DNA of 64,000 nt from Nocardia brasiliensis (GTDB taxonomy: Bacteria; Actinomycetota; Actinomycetes; Mycobacteriales; Mycobacteriaceae), in contig NZ_CP046171.1 of NCBI RefSeq assembly GCF_011801125.1, forward strand, positions 2,108,001-2,172,000. The letters are read 5' to 3'. The position numbers were made by a program, and so were the translations under genes. Within the stretch, counting starts at the first letter, position 1, and every line of letters begins with the position of its first letter. Positions 51,311-60,950 of the stretch are shown piece after piece. The notes below the pieces were generated by a model that saw only the letters and a program-made list of their open reading frames with translations, did not search any database and was not told the DNA's origin.

Positions 51311-51919
51311 TCAGCGGGGGACATCCCAGAACGCGAGTTCGTGGCGCATCCCCTCCAGGAACAGCGCCTCGGCGCGGCCCGGGTCGGCGCCCGCCTCGTC
51401 GATCATCTGGGCGCAGCGGCGGGTGAGATCGGCGAAGCCGGGGTCGGCGTAGGTGTGCACCCAGCGGCGGTAGCGCGGTTCCGCGGGCGGGTTCTCGGCC
51501 AGCCGCGCACCCAGCGTGGAATAGCCCCACATACAGGGGTACAGCGCGGCCAGCCCCTCGGCGTAGTCGGCCGCCGAGTCGAGCAGGAAGGCCGTATACG
51601 CCGCGCAGGCAACGCCTTTGGTCGCGCCGTCGAGGTCAGCGCCGAACTCGGTGGCCAGCGAACGGTGCAGCGCCAACTCGTCGTGGTAGGTGGCGTGCGC
51701 CAGATCCACCAGGTCGGCGAGGTGGGCCGCGGGCGCCTGCCAGGCCAGTCGGCTGAACACCCGCACGTAGTCGAGCAGGAACAGATAGTCCTGCTCGAGC
51801 CAGGAGCGGAAAATCGGCTCGGGCAGGTCACCCTTGGCGATCCCGGCCACCGTGGGATGGCTGAGCTGATGCTCGACCAGCGGACGGCCGAGTTCTTCCA
51901 GATGCGCGGAAAGACTCAT
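51311..51919 (-). CDS. TenA-family protein (thiaminase II-like)
   Basis: A 202-aa helical protein of the TenA/PqqC fold: HPTVAGIAKGDLPEPIFRSW, LEQDYLFLLDYVRVFSRLAW, YHDELALHRSLATEFGA, VACAAYTAFLL with the candidate active-site Cys, and C-terminal FLEGMRHELAFWDVP with the conserved Glu. TenA salvages thiamin pyrimidines by hydrolysing aminopyrimidines. No thiamin genes or TPP riboswitch lie nearby, so substrate identity is open. Its start codon overlaps, on the opposite strand, a possible start of the next gene. Confidence 0.86.
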   Translation of the reverse strand: MSLSAHLEELGRPLVEHQLSHPTVAGIAKGDLPEPIFRSWLEQDYLFLLDYVRVFSRLAWQAPAAHLADLVDLAHATYHDELALHRSLATEFGADLDGATKGVACAAYTAFLLDSAADYAEGLAALYPCMWGYSTLGARLAENPPAEPRYRRWVHTYADPGFADLTRRCAQMIDEAGADPGRAEALFLEGMRHELAFWDVPR

Positions 51920-51980
51920 GCGACCAGTCTCGCGTACCCGGCGGTTTGCACCCGCGCCGGTGTTGCCGCACGCTTGCGAG

Positions 51981-53645
51981 GTGTTGCGGGATGAGGACGC
52001 GGTGGTGCGGGTGCTGGCACCATCGGAACAGCGGTTCGTACGGCACGGCACGTACACGGGCCGCTCGGTCACGGCGACGGGACCGCTGGACATCGAGGCG
52101 GTGCGGGAGGCGTTCGCCGCGCTACAGGCGACGTACCCGGTGGTGACCTGCCGGATCGGCGAAGACGCCGAAGGGACCGGATTCCTCCTGCGCCCGGGGG
52201 ATTCACGGGTCGGCGCGACAGTGACCGAAGGTGATATCGAGCCGATCGGCCTGCCCGCGACGCCGGTACACCCGGGAACTCAGCTCGCCTACCTGGATGT
52301 CGTCGCGTCCGGCGAAAAATGTTGGCGCCTAACCCTCTTCGCACACCACAGCATCGCCGACGCCGGCCACTGCGTAGCACTGCTGTCCCACTTCTGGGAC
52401 CACTACACCGGTCTCGTGGAAGGGACACCGGTGGACGTGACGCCCCACGAGTATCCGCGGTCGCTGGAATGGCATGTGGGACAACGGGGAATCGTGGCGG
52501 GCCAGACGTCCGGCTTCGAAGCCGTGATGCGTCCGCTGCCGTCGGAGCCTGACTTGCCGCCGTCAGCATCGGCGCAGTCGGTCTCGTCACAGTCCGGCTT
52601 GGCGCGGTCTGTCTCGTCGCGGCCTGCTCCGTCGCAGTCGCCCCTGTCGCACCCGGACTCGCCGCAGTCCGGCTTGTCGGTTCCTGCGCTGTCGGAGTCT
52701 GGTTTGCCGCAGTCCGTTTCGTCGCAGCCGCGCTTGTCGGATCCTGCCCCGTCGGGGTTTGGTTTGCCGCAGTCCGTCTCGTTGCAGTCCGCTGTGTCGC
52801 GGCCCGTTTCGTCGGAGCCGAGCCTGTCGGAGCCTGCCCCGTTGCAGTCGGCCTTGCCGCAGTCGTCCTTGTCGGGGCCCGTTCCGTTGCAGTCGGCTTT
52901 GTCGGAGTCTGGCTCGCCGCAATCTGTCCCGCCGCGGTCCGTCACGCCGGCGGTGAGTGTGCTGGCCAGGCCGCGGCGGGTGCGGCTGGATCGGGCGGCG
53001 ACCGAACGGATCGTCGCGCTCGGTCGTCAGGGCGGAGTGAGCATGAACGGGTTGGTGACCGCGGCGCTGCTGCGGGCGTTCGCGTCCGAAACTGCCGGTG
53101 CCGCAAGCGGTTCGGTGCGGCTCGGCTGCCTGTACCCGGTCGACATGCGGTCTCGGCTGGTGCCTGAGGTCGCCCCAGGCGACGGTACCAACATGGCGGG
53201 TCTGGCATCGTTCGCCGCCGACATCGATCGGTCGGTGAGTGTCCTCGATCTCGGCGGGCGCATCGTGCGGCAGTTGAGCGCCGATCTGGCGGACGGAACC
53301 GTGCAGCAGTCGGTGCTGCATTTCCCGGATTTCTTCGGAGACAAGCGGACCCACTCGATCGCAGGTCATATCGCGGTGACGAACACCGGCGCGGTACCGC
53401 GATTCCGAACACCGGCCGACTTGACCCTGACCGACTACGAGATCGTCTACCTCTCCGCCCACCCCCGCCCCTCCACCGGCGCCTCCGCCGCGGTCACCTT
53501 CCTGGCCTACACCTTCGACACCCACCTGACCATCGGCCAACTGGGCGGCACCCCCCAACTACTCGAAACAGTGCACAGGGAACTACTAACCCTCTCCACC
53601 AAGACCATCACCGACAATCAACCACCCACCAACACCAACCCTTGA
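51981..53645 (+). CDS. PapA-like acyltransferase/condensation-fold protein with internal repeat insert
   Basis: A protein of about 554 aa. The N-terminal lobe carries the acyl-transfer motif HHSIADAG (HHxxxD) near residue 122, as in PapA5 and condensation domains. Residues about 195-322 are a Ser/Pro/Gln-rich insert made of five-residue repeats. The C-terminal lobe follows (LDRAATERIVALGRQGGVSM, LGCLYPVDMRSRLVPEVAPG, VAVTNTGAVPRF). PapA-like enzymes move fatty or polyketide acyl chains onto lipid alcohols. GTG 51981 is preferred; ATG 51918 is possible. The stop overlaps the next possible start. The insert is not a normal part of this fold. Confidence 0.78.
   Translation: MLRDEDAVVRVLAPSEQRFVRHGTYTGRSVTATGPLDIEAVREAFAALQATYPVVTCRIGEDAEGTGFLLRPGDSRVGATVTEGDIEPIGLPATPVHPGTQLAYLDVVASGEKCWRLTLFAHHSIADAGHCVALLSHFWDHYTGLVEGTPVDVTPHEYPRSLEWHVGQRGIVAGQTSGFEAVMRPLPSEPDLPPSASAQSVSSQSGLARSVSSRPAPSQSPLSHPDSPQSGLSVPALSESGLPQSVSSQPRLSDPAPSGFGLPQSVSLQSAVSRPVSSEPSLSEPAPLQSALPQSSLSGPVPLQSALSESGSPQSVPPRSVTPAVSVLARPRRVRLDRAATERIVALGRQGGVSMNGLVTAALLRAFASETAGAASGSVRLGCLYPVDMRSRLVPEVAPGDGTNMAGLASFAADIDRSVSVLDLGGRIVRQLSADLADGTVQQSVLHFPDFFGDKRTHSIAGHIAVTNTGAVPRFRTPADLTLTDYEIVYLSAHPRPSTGASAAVTFLAYTFDTHLTIGQLGGTPQLLETVHRELLTLSTKTITDNQPPTNTNP
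52564..52946 (+). repeat. 15-bp minisatellite (about 25 units) inside the acyltransferase gene
   Basis: Degenerate 15-bp units of the type TCGCAGTCCGGCTTG keep the reading frame and encode S/P-x-S-x-L/S pentapeptides. Three frames on each strand stay open through it. It splits the two lobes of the acyltransferase. Confidence 0.85.
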
Positions 53646-53683
53646 CCCAGACCCACCCCGATCACCCGCGGTGCAGGGGAGAA

Positions 53684-55201
53684 ATGGGGTGGGGGTGTGG
53701 GTGGTCGGGCAGAATGCTGGGGGACAGCGGAGGATCGGGTTGGAAGCGGGTGCCGGCGGTGCTGACGAACGGAGACGGTGCGGGACTGGGGGCGGCCGCA
53801 GTCGGGGTGGCGGCGCTCGGGGTCGGCGAGGCGATCGCCGCGACCAGGGGCGGCTCGCTGATCGACACCCTCGGACGGGCGGTGATCGATGTGACGCCGA
53901 CACCGGTGGTGGAGACCACGGTCGCACTGTCGGGTAGGCACGACAAGGCGGTGACCCGGCTGGGTGTCGGTGCGGGCGCGGTGGCGGCGACGGTCGGACT
54001 CGGCGCGCTGCCCGAGCGGTGGCGCACCCCCGCAGCGGTGGCGTTCGGGGCCGGTGCCGCGGCGCTGTCGACCAGGCTGCCTACCCGTTCCACCACCACC
54101 CTCGGCGGCGCTGTCGCCGCGGCGGGCGTGCTGGCCACCGGCCTGCGCAGGCGACCGCGCGGGCTGCTGCGCACGCTGGCATGGGCGGCGGCAGGCGGCG
54201 GGTTGTTCGCCGCCGCGCACACCCTGCAACACGACCTGGACCGTAAGCAGGACAACGATATTCGCCGGATCGGCCCGATGGGCGCGCTCGGCGTCGTGCC
54301 CGAGGACGGCTTGGAGGGCGAGCCGGGCCTGTCACCCTTGGTCACCGCGGCCCGGCGGATGTACGTCGCCGACGTCAATCTGCGCCCGCCCCGGATCGAT
54401 CCGAGGCACTGGCGGCTGTCGGTCACCGGCAAGGTGGCCCATCCACTGCGCCTGTCGCTGGCCGAATTGGCCGACGACGCGGTCGAATTCGACGCGGTCA
54501 TGGTGTGCGTGCACAACCGTCCCGGCGAGGGCAGGGCGGCCAACGGTCGCTGGTACGGAGTTCCGCTGGCCGGCCTGCTGAAGCACGCGATCCCCGAGAC
54601 CGGCGCCACCCGCCTGATCACCAGGGCCGTCGACGGTTTCACGATCTCGCTGCCGCTCGAGCCGCTGCGTTCCGGCGAATGGCCGGGCTACGTGGTGATC
54701 GGCATGAACGGCGAACCGCTCACGCCCGCACACGGTTTCCCCGCCCGCATCTTCGTGCCCGGCCTGTACGGCCAATACACCGGTGTGAAGTGGCTCGGTG
54801 AGCTGGAACTCGCCGACGACACCCCGGTCGACTACTGGTGGCGCCGGGGCTGGCCAGCCGGGCCGCTGTGGATCACCCCGCAGGCCCGCATCGACGTCAC
54901 CGCCCCTGGCCGCACGGCGGCGGGCACCACCACCCTCGCCGGTGTCGCGTGGGCCCCGCCGCACGGCGTGGCAGGCGTAGAAGTGCGAGTCGGCCAAGGC
55001 GATTGGCTCCCAGCCGAACTCGGCACCGAACTCGCCCCGGCCGCATGGCGCCGCTGGCGCACCACGGTGGAGCTGCCGCCGGGCGAGCACACCGTGCAGG
55101 CCCGCGCGCTCGGCCGCGCCGGGGACGTGCAGGAAGGCAAGCATCGCGCGCCGTTCCCCACGGGCCCCTCGGGCTTCCATACGGTCACCGTCCAGGTCTA
55201 A
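53684..55201 (+). CDS. Membrane-anchored molybdopterin oxidoreductase (sulfite-oxidase fold)
   Basis: A protein of about 505 aa starting at ATG 53684 (AGGGGAGAA upstream; TTG 53642 would overlap the acyltransferase stop). Four or five hydrophobic segments fill residues 25-175. Then comes an oxidoreductase molybdopterin domain: LRPPRIDPRHWRLSVTGKVA, VMVCVHNRPGEG with the likely Mo-ligand Cys, PARIFVPGLYGQYTGVKWL, and a C-terminal Mo-co dimerisation/Ig-like domain (GVEVRVGQGDWLPAEL). Similar to YedY/SUOX-like enzymes in actinobacteria. Substrate and electron partner unknown. Confidence 0.87.
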   Translation: MGWGCGWSGRMLGDSGGSGWKRVPAVLTNGDGAGLGAAAVGVAALGVGEAIAATRGGSLIDTLGRAVIDVTPTPVVETTVALSGRHDKAVTRLGVGAGAVAATVGLGALPERWRTPAAVAFGAGAAALSTRLPTRSTTTLGGAVAAAGVLATGLRRRPRGLLRTLAWAAAGGGLFAAAHTLQHDLDRKQDNDIRRIGPMGALGVVPEDGLEGEPGLSPLVTAARRMYVADVNLRPPRIDPRHWRLSVTGKVAHPLRLSLAELADDAVEFDAVMVCVHNRPGEGRAANGRWYGVPLAGLLKHAIPETGATRLITRAVDGFTISLPLEPLRSGEWPGYVVIGMNGEPLTPAHGFPARIFVPGLYGQYTGVKWLGELELADDTPVDYWWRRGWPAGPLWITPQARIDVTAPGRTAAGTTTLAGVAWAPPHGVAGVEVRVGQGDWLPAELGTELAPAAWRRWRTTVELPPGEHTVQARALGRAGDVQEGKHRAPFPTGPSGFHTVTVQV

Positions 55202-55271
55202 CCAAGATCAGGGGGAACTGGTGGCGGCATCGCCCGAGAGCCGTCCGCCACCAGTTCCCCTTGATCTTGGT
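55201..55271. terminator. Very long bidirectional terminator hairpin
   Basis: A 27-bp stem (55201-55227 with 55245-55271) has a single G-T-type mismatch and a 17-nt loop, placed exactly between the convergent oxidoreductase and MerR genes. Its first base is the last base of the oxidoreductase stop codon. Confidence 0.85.
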
Positions 55272-55275
55272 CGCG

Positions 55276-56094
55276 CTACTTCGCGACGATCGGCTCCTGG
55301 AGTTCGGTCACCCAGCCGCTTTCGTCCTCGGTGTAGACGAGCGTGACCTCGCGGCTGGGGCCTACGGTGCGATAACCGTTTTCGTCGATCCAGCGGCCGA
55401 GCGCCTGCCACGGTTCGAGCACCTGTTGCATGCTGCCGCGGTGCACCACGGTGGCCGCCTTGTCGATCGCCGGTAGGTCGACGATCGCGAAGTCGTAGGC
55501 GTCGTCCGGTTCGACATCGACCGGCATGGCGGCATGCGCGAGAACCGAACCGTCTTCGCGCTGCTCGTAGTACGCGATGCCGCACCCGACGATCGGCACG
55601 CCCGCCAGCTCCAATCGGCGGCAGACGTCCTCGAACAGCGGCCCGATCACCGGGCCGATCGAGCCGGGCTCGAAATCGACTGCGACACCGGATACTACGG
55701 CCGCGCGCACGGCGGGCAGGGACTTGACGATCACATCATGGACGGGCATCGTGCCCTCCTTCTCGATGATGCGGAGCCTCGATTCGACCTGGGCGAGCCG
55801 GGCACTGTCGCTCGCGATGCGCTGCTCCAGTTCGCCGCGCCGCAGCATCAGCATGCCGCGCAGTTCCGCGGCGGTGACCTTGTCGTCCAGGATCCGGCCG
55901 ACCTGATCGAGCGTGAAGCCGAGATCCTTGAGCGCGACAACACGGTTCAACCGAGCGAGCTGGCCACCCGAGTAGTAGCGGTAGCCGCTGGACGGATCGA
56001 CCCGATCCGGGCGCAATAGTCCGATGGCGTCGTAGTGGCGCAGCATGCGTACCGACACCCGTCCGTGTCTGGCGAAGTCTCCGATGGTGAACAT
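55276..56094 (-). CDS. MerR-family regulator with GyrI-like effector domain
   Basis: A 272-aa protein with MerR helix-turn-helix (MFTIGDFARHGRVSVRMLRH, YDAIGLLRPDRVDPSSGYRY), a coiled dimer helix (MLMLRRGELEQRIASDSARL) and a C-terminal GyrI-like ligand domain from about residue 118. This architecture matches BmrR/multidrug-sensing regulators. No efflux gene lies beside it, so the target is elsewhere or is its own promoter. Confidence 0.9.
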   Translation of the reverse strand: MFTIGDFARHGRVSVRMLRHYDAIGLLRPDRVDPSSGYRYYSGGQLARLNRVVALKDLGFTLDQVGRILDDKVTAAELRGMLMLRRGELEQRIASDSARLAQVESRLRIIEKEGTMPVHDVIVKSLPAVRAAVVSGVAVDFEPGSIGPVIGPLFEDVCRRLELAGVPIVGCGIAYYEQREDGSVLAHAAMPVDVEPDDAYDFAIVDLPAIDKAATVVHRGSMQQVLEPWQALGRWIDENGYRTVGPSREVTLVYTEDESGWVTELQEPIVAK

Positions 56095-56140
56095 GACGAC
56101 TCCCGGTCTATGGCCTCACACGGTGTCAGGGTCAAGCCGC

Positions 56141-58102
56141 TCAGAAGCGACCGCCGCGGCTGATCCGTCGCGACCCGGACGAGCCGCCGTAAGAACCCGC
56201 GCCCCAGCCGCCGGAGCCGGACCGGCGCCCACCGCTCGCCGCGCCGCGCAGCAGCCCGTCGATCAGGATGCCGCCGAGTACCGCGCCCGCCTGTGCGGTG
56301 CCCGACGGTGGTTGGCTCGCCTCCCAGGCGCGCACGCTCGCCTGCGCGGTCTGCAATGCGCGTCCGCCTAGGTCGGCGGCGGCTTGGGCATGCGTCATGG
56401 CCTGCGGTGGATCGGTGGGGCTCAGCTGTCGAGCCGCGTCGAGATTGCGTTGCGCCTCCGACAACCGGGTGCGGGCCTCGGCGTCGATCCCGCCGCGGCG
56501 GGTGGCGATGTAGTCGGACGCCGCGCGGACCCGAGCGCCCGCGTCGGTGATCGCCCGGTCGAGCCTGCGCCGCAGATCCTCGGCGGCGAGCTTGCGATCG
56601 GTGGCCGCGGCGATGGCGCGGTCGAGGTCGGTGTCGGCGGCCACCGCGTCGTGGAAGGCGTCGAGCGGGTCGGTCGTCGCGGCGGCCTCGGACTTGGCCA
56701 GGGCCGATCGCGCCGCGGTGGTCGCCGCGGCCAGCTCCGCACCGCCGTACTCGGAAAGTTCGGTGGCGGAGGCGATATCGCGACGCAACTCGTCCAGCAC
56801 CGCGGGCAGGCCGTCGCGCGCCTGCTGGATGTCGGTCGCGGCGTTCTCGACGGCCGTGAGCAGCGTGCCCGCCTGTCCGAGGGCCGCTTCGGCCGAACGG
56901 ATCGCGGCGACCGCGCCACCCTGCTTGCCGACCGGCTGCGACAGCGCGCTGCGGCCGGTATCGATGTTCTGCTCCGCGAACGTGATTCGCTGCGTCGCCA
57001 TCGTCACGTTGTCGCTGATCGGGGCGAGCACGCTCGCCGGATGCGCGGTGGTGAGCCGCGCCAGCTCCGCCGCCGCGGTGGGCACACGACTCTTCAGTTC
57101 GACGAGATCCCTGGTGAGCCCGGCCAATCGGTCTTCGGCATTGATCAGCAGGTTGCGCATCGAGTCGAATTCGGCGACCTGGGCGTCGAGCTCGCGGTCG
57201 GCGCGCCCCACCGTGCCGATCAGATCGACCAGTAGCGTGCGCCGCTCGTCCGGGGTCTCGGGAATATCGTCGTCCAGTCGTTGCCGGATCGAGAAGGCTT
57301 TGGCCGCCGCGCTTTTCGCGTGTTCGAGCGCGGTGGTGAAGGGCAGGGTCGCGGTCGCGCCGAACTCGCCGGTGGCCAGCTCCAGTTCCTCGCCGCTGGT
57401 GCGGATCGCGTTGTCGATCTCGACGAGGGCCTCGCGGGAGCGGGCATCCAGGGCCTCGACCGGCAGGGCCGCCAGCGCGGCGGTGTCGTTCGGGTCGAGC
57501 TGCCGGGCCGCCGCCAGTTCGGCGCGGGCGCGGGTGTGACTTCGCCTGCGGGAGTAGAGGATCAGCCCACCGATGACGAGCACGAGCACCCCGCCGAGGA
57601 GCAGCAGCACGCGAATGTCGGTGCCGCCGCGCATCGCCGAGCTCAAGCCGTCCGCGGTGGCCACGCCGGCGTCGGCCCAACGGCCGTCGCGCAGTGCGGG
57701 TTCGACCTCCCGGGTGAGCAGGCTGTCCAGTTCGGCGTCGCTGACTCCGCTCGGCGCGTTGCCGTCGAGCGCGTAGGCGCGGTCCCCGGTCGCGACCGCG
57801 AGCAACAGGTCGCGCTCGCCGAAACCCGATTTCCCCGCGGTCTGCTCCGCCCACCGCTGTGGTCCGAGGCCGTCGAAATCGTGCACGTAGACCACCCACA
57901 GCCGCACCTGGTGGTCCGCGTACAGCTGGTCCACGGCCGAGCGGACCCGATCGAGCTGTCCCTTGTCGAGCGTTTTCGCCGTATCGACGACGTAGGTGTC
58001 GAGTCGGGTCGGCGGTTGCGCGGCGGCCACCGGTGCCAGCGTGACGACGAGACAGGCCGCCACCGCGGCGGTCCAGCGCACAGCGCGACTAGGTAGCGAC
58101 AT
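56141..58102 (-). CDS. TPM-domain membrane protein with long coiled-coil region
   Basis: A 653-aa protein. Signal peptide (VAACLVVTLAPVAAAQP); TPM domain at about residues 35-155 (DTAKTLDKGQLDRVRSAVDQ, WVVYVHDFDGLGPQRWAEQT); one membrane helix near residue 175 (VLLLLGGVLVLVIGGLILYS). About 400 residues of Ala/Glu-rich helices, likely coiled coil, follow, then a Gly/Ser/Arg-rich tail (GGRRSGSGGWGAGSYG). In M. tuberculosis Rv2345 has the same place next to dgt. Probable envelope protein; function unknown. Confidence 0.88.
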   Translation of the reverse strand: MSLPSRAVRWTAAVAACLVVTLAPVAAAQPPTRLDTYVVDTAKTLDKGQLDRVRSAVDQLYADHQVRLWVVYVHDFDGLGPQRWAEQTAGKSGFGERDLLLAVATGDRAYALDGNAPSGVSDAELDSLLTREVEPALRDGRWADAGVATADGLSSAMRGGTDIRVLLLLGGVLVLVIGGLILYSRRRSHTRARAELAAARQLDPNDTAALAALPVEALDARSREALVEIDNAIRTSGEELELATGEFGATATLPFTTALEHAKSAAAKAFSIRQRLDDDIPETPDERRTLLVDLIGTVGRADRELDAQVAEFDSMRNLLINAEDRLAGLTRDLVELKSRVPTAAAELARLTTAHPASVLAPISDNVTMATQRITFAEQNIDTGRSALSQPVGKQGGAVAAIRSAEAALGQAGTLLTAVENAATDIQQARDGLPAVLDELRRDIASATELSEYGGAELAAATTAARSALAKSEAAATTDPLDAFHDAVAADTDLDRAIAAATDRKLAAEDLRRRLDRAITDAGARVRAASDYIATRRGGIDAEARTRLSEAQRNLDAARQLSPTDPPQAMTHAQAAADLGGRALQTAQASVRAWEASQPPSGTAQAGAVLGGILIDGLLRGAASGGRRSGSGGWGAGSYGGSSGSRRISRGGRF

Positions 58103-58163
58103 GCCAAGAATCTAGCGCGGTGGGTCGGGCCGGTGGTCGCTGTCGGCGCCTGTCACTAGCATC

Positions 58164-58847
58164 GTGGGCGTGATCACCATCGATCGCCCGTACACCGGGC
58201 ATGTTGCGGCGGATTCGAATCCGCAACAGCGTGATGTCGCGGGCGCGCGAATAGTCAAGATGTCCGTCGGCGGTATGGACAACAACTGCTATCTGGTGCA
58301 ATGCACGGCCACCGGTGCCACGCTGCTCATCGACGCCGCCAACGAGCCGGACCGCATCGCGGCGCTCGTCGACCAGGTCGCGCCGGGCCAGATCGCGTTG
58401 ATCGTCACCACGCACCAGCACCCGGACCACTGGTTCGCGTTGAAGGAGACGGCCGCGGCGACGGGTGCGCCGACGGCGGCACACCAGCTCGATGCCGACC
58501 CGTTGCCGGTGCGCCCCGATCGGCTGCTGGCCGATGGCGAGCGCTTCGCCATCGGCGAGCTCTCGTTCGAGGTCATCCACCTGAGCGGCCACACACCCGG
58601 CTCGGTGGCACTCGCGGTCACCGACGGCGACGGCCTGGTGCACCTGTTCACCGGCGACTCGCTGTTCCCCGGCGGTGTCGGCCGCACCACCAACCCGGCC
58701 GAGTTCGATTCGCTCTACCAGGACGTGACCACCAAGATCTTCGCGCGCTACCCCGACGACACCGTCGTCTATCCCGGCCACGGCGACGACACCACCCTCG
58801 GCGCCGAGCGTCCCCAACTCGGTGAATGGCGCGAACGCGGCTGGTAG
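58164..58847 (+). CDS. MBL-fold metallo-hydrolase (glyoxalase II-like)
   Basis: A 227-aa protein with the metal-binding motif THQHPDHW (HxHxDH), a second His in LSGHTPGS, Asp in FTGDSLFPGGVGRT and a final His in VVYPGHGDDTTLG. This spacing is typical of glyoxalase II/persulfide-dioxygenase-like enzymes binding two metals. GTG start at 58164 or 58170. It probably leads a run with the DUF218 protein, dgt and dnaG on the same strand. Confidence 0.88.
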   Translation: MGVITIDRPYTGHVAADSNPQQRDVAGARIVKMSVGGMDNNCYLVQCTATGATLLIDAANEPDRIAALVDQVAPGQIALIVTTHQHPDHWFALKETAAATGAPTAAHQLDADPLPVRPDRLLADGERFAIGELSFEVIHLSGHTPGSVALAVTDGDGLVHLFTGDSLFPGGVGRTTNPAEFDSLYQDVTTKIFARYPDDTVVYPGHGDDTTLGAERPQLGEWRERGW

Positions 58848-58923
58848 ACCGGGACGGTAGCCTCACCCCGTCGAGCCGCGCCGAACCACCCGCGCGTGGC
58901 ACACCACCTGGCAGACTTGGGGA

Positions 58924-59631
58924 GTGGATTTGCCATCGATGCGCGCTCGAGCCGGTTCGGCGCCCGACCCTGCCCGGCAGGCGGGGTCATCGCGCGGCTT
59001 CGCCGCCGGGTTGCTGCGCTGGTCGCGGCGGCTCGTCGTCGGATCGGTGCTGATGGGAATGGCGCTGGTCGCCGGGACAGCCTTCCGGGTCTGGCAGGTC
59101 GCGCGGATCGACGACTACGCGCCCGCCGACGCCATCGTCGTGCTGGGCGCCGCGCAGTACTCCGGCACACCGTCCTCGGTGTTCGAGGCGCGACTCGACC
59201 AGGCCTACAAGCTGTTCCAGCTCGGCGTGGCACCGCGGGTGATCACCGTCGGCGGCAAGCAGGAGGGCGATCTCTACACCGAGGCGGCCTCGGGCAAGAA
59301 CTATCTGCAATCGCGGGGGATCCCCAGCGACCGGATCCTCGCGGTGGAAACCGGCTCGGACACGCTGCGCAGCGTCGAGGCCGTCGCCAACGCCATGCAG
59401 GCGCGCGACATGTCCGCCGCCGTGCTGGTCAGCGATCCGTGGCATTCGCTGCGCACCCGCACCATGGCCCGCGACGAAGGGCTGGACGCGTGGACCGCGC
59501 CGACCAGGACCGGGCCCGCCGTCTACACCCGCGAGTCGCAGGCGCACGGAATCGCCAGGGAGACAGGCGCGCTGCTCTGGTATCAGCTCACCCATTTCGC
59601 GGCGGACTTCCGATACACGGCGGGACAGTGA
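58924..59631 (+). CDS. YdcF/SanA-type DUF218 membrane protein
   Basis: A 235-aa protein with one N-terminal membrane helix ([20 protein letters not shown]) followed by a DUF218 domain: [40 protein letters not shown], a [11 protein letters not shown] motif and [23 protein letters not shown]218 proteins such as SanA and ElyC influence cell-envelope permeability and lipid carrier use. GTG start; dgt begins 4 nt after its stop. Confidence 0.87.
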   Translation: MDLPSMRARAGSAPDPARQAGSSRGFAAGLLRWSRRLVVGSVLMGMALVAGTAFRVWQVARIDDYAPADAIVVLGAAQYSGTPSSVFEARLDQAYKLFQLGVAPRVITVGGKQEGDLYTEAASGKNYLQSRGIPSDRILAVETGSDTLRSVEAVANAMQARDMSAAVLVSDPWHSLRTRTMARDEGLDAWTAPTRTGPAVYTRESQAHGIARETGALLWYQLTHFAADFRYTAGQ

Positions 59632-59635
59632 GCGC

Positions 59636-60895
59636 GTGGCCGATTACAGCGAATTGGATTACGAGCGCCTGGTCGTCGAGCGACCCAAGACCGCGGGCCT
59701 CGGCGCGCCGGGCAGCGAATTCGAGATAGGCCACCGCACCGAGTTCGCCCGCGACCGGGCCAGGGTGCTGCACTCCGCGGCGCTGCGCCGCCTCGCCGAC
59801 AAGACGCAGGTGATGGGCCCCCGCGACGGGGACACCCCACGCACCAGGCTCACCCATTCACTCGAGGTGGCCCAGATCGGCCGCAGCATCGGGGAGGGCC
59901 TCGGCTGCGATCCGGACCTGGTCGACCTGGCCGGGCTGGCGCACGACATCGGCCATCCGCCCTACGGGCACAACGGGGAGAAGGCGCTCGACCACTTCGC
60001 CGACGCACACGGCGGTTTCGAGGGCAACGCGCAGAACCTGCGCATCCTCACCCGCCTCGAACCGAAAGTGCTCGACCCCGCCGGGGTGAGCGCGGGCCTG
60101 AATCTCACGCGCGCCTCGCTCGACGCCGCGCTCAAGTATCCCTGGGGCAGAACCGGTCCCGGCACCAAGTTCGGCGCCTACGACATCGACGCCGAACGGC
60201 TCGCCTGGATTCGTAAGGGCGCGCCCGAACGCCGCCGCAGCCTCGAATGCCAGATCATGGACTGGTCCGACGACGTCGCCTATTCGGTGCACGACGTGGA
60301 GGACGGCGTCATCGCGGGCCGCATCGACCTGCGCGCACTCGCCGACCCGTGGGAGCAGGAGGCGCTGGCCAGTCTCGGCAGGCACAAGCACTACTCGCTG
60401 TCCGCGGAAGAACTGGTCGCCGCGGCGCAACGGCTCTCGGAGCTGCCCGTGGTGGCCGCGGTGTCCGCCTATGACGGCACCCTCGCCAGTTCGGTCGCGC
60501 TCAAACGGCTCACCAGCGAACTCGTCGGCCGCTTCGCCACCGCCGCGATCACCGCGACGCGCGAGACAGCGGGCACCGCACCGCTGTCGCGCTACCGCGC
60601 GGACCTCGAGGTACCGATCATCGCCGCCGCCGAGGTCGCGGTGCTCAAGACCGTCGCGCTGCATTACGTCATGTCCGACCGGGATCACAAACTGCGCCAG
60701 GCGGGTCAGCGCGATCTGATCCAAGCGGTCGCGACCCGGCTGCTCGCGACCGCGCCGAACGGGCTCGATCCGCTGCTGCTGCCGTGGTGGCACGCCGCCG
60801 CCGACGACACGGCGCGGGTGCGCGTCATCGTCGATCAGATCGCCTCCTACACCGAGAGCAGGCTCGAACGGGTGGCCGCGCTGCTCGGCGTCTGA
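59636..60895 (+). CDS. dgt: Deoxyguanosinetriphosphate triphosphohydrolase-like protein
   Basis: A 419-aa HD-domain enzyme: H in [17 protein letters not shown] in [15 protein letters not shown] and Asp in [18 protein letters not shown]. It cleaves dNTPs to deoxynucleosides and triphosphate, affecting dNTP balance. GTG start. Followed by dnaG after 55 nt, the conserved actinobacterial dgt-dnaG pair. Confidence 0.94.
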   Translation: MADYSELDYERLVVERPKTAGLGAPGSEFEIGHRTEFARDRARVLHSAALRRLADKTQVMGPRDGDTPRTRLTHSLEVAQIGRSIGEGLGCDPDLVDLAGLAHDIGHPPYGHNGEKALDHFADAHGGFEGNAQNLRILTRLEPKVLDPAGVSAGLNLTRASLDAALKYPWGRTGPGTKFGAYDIDAERLAWIRKGAPERRRSLECQIMDWSDDVAYSVHDVEDGVIAGRIDLRALADPWEQEALASLGRHKHYSLSAEELVAAAQRLSELPVVAAVSAYDGTLASSVALKRLTSELVGRFATAAITATRETAGTAPLSRYRADLEVPIIAAAEVAVLKTVALHYVMSDRDHKLRQAGQRDLIQAVATRLLATAPNGLDPLLLPWWHAAADDTARVRVIVDQIASYTESRLERVAALLGV

Positions 60896-60950
60896 GCGTG
60901 TGAACAGCCACCGGTGAACAACGTCGGTCGCGCCGGGTACGCTCACTGCC

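Noticed and set aside
51920..51980. TPP riboswitch ahead of the tenA-like gene
   Set aside because: The upstream space is too short and no THI-box-like sequence was seen.
52403..52945. Cys/Asp/Gly-rich 180-residue frame antisense to the minisatellite
   Set aside because: Its regularity comes from the 15-bp repeat, which keeps every frame open. No ribosome-binding site or recognisable protein.
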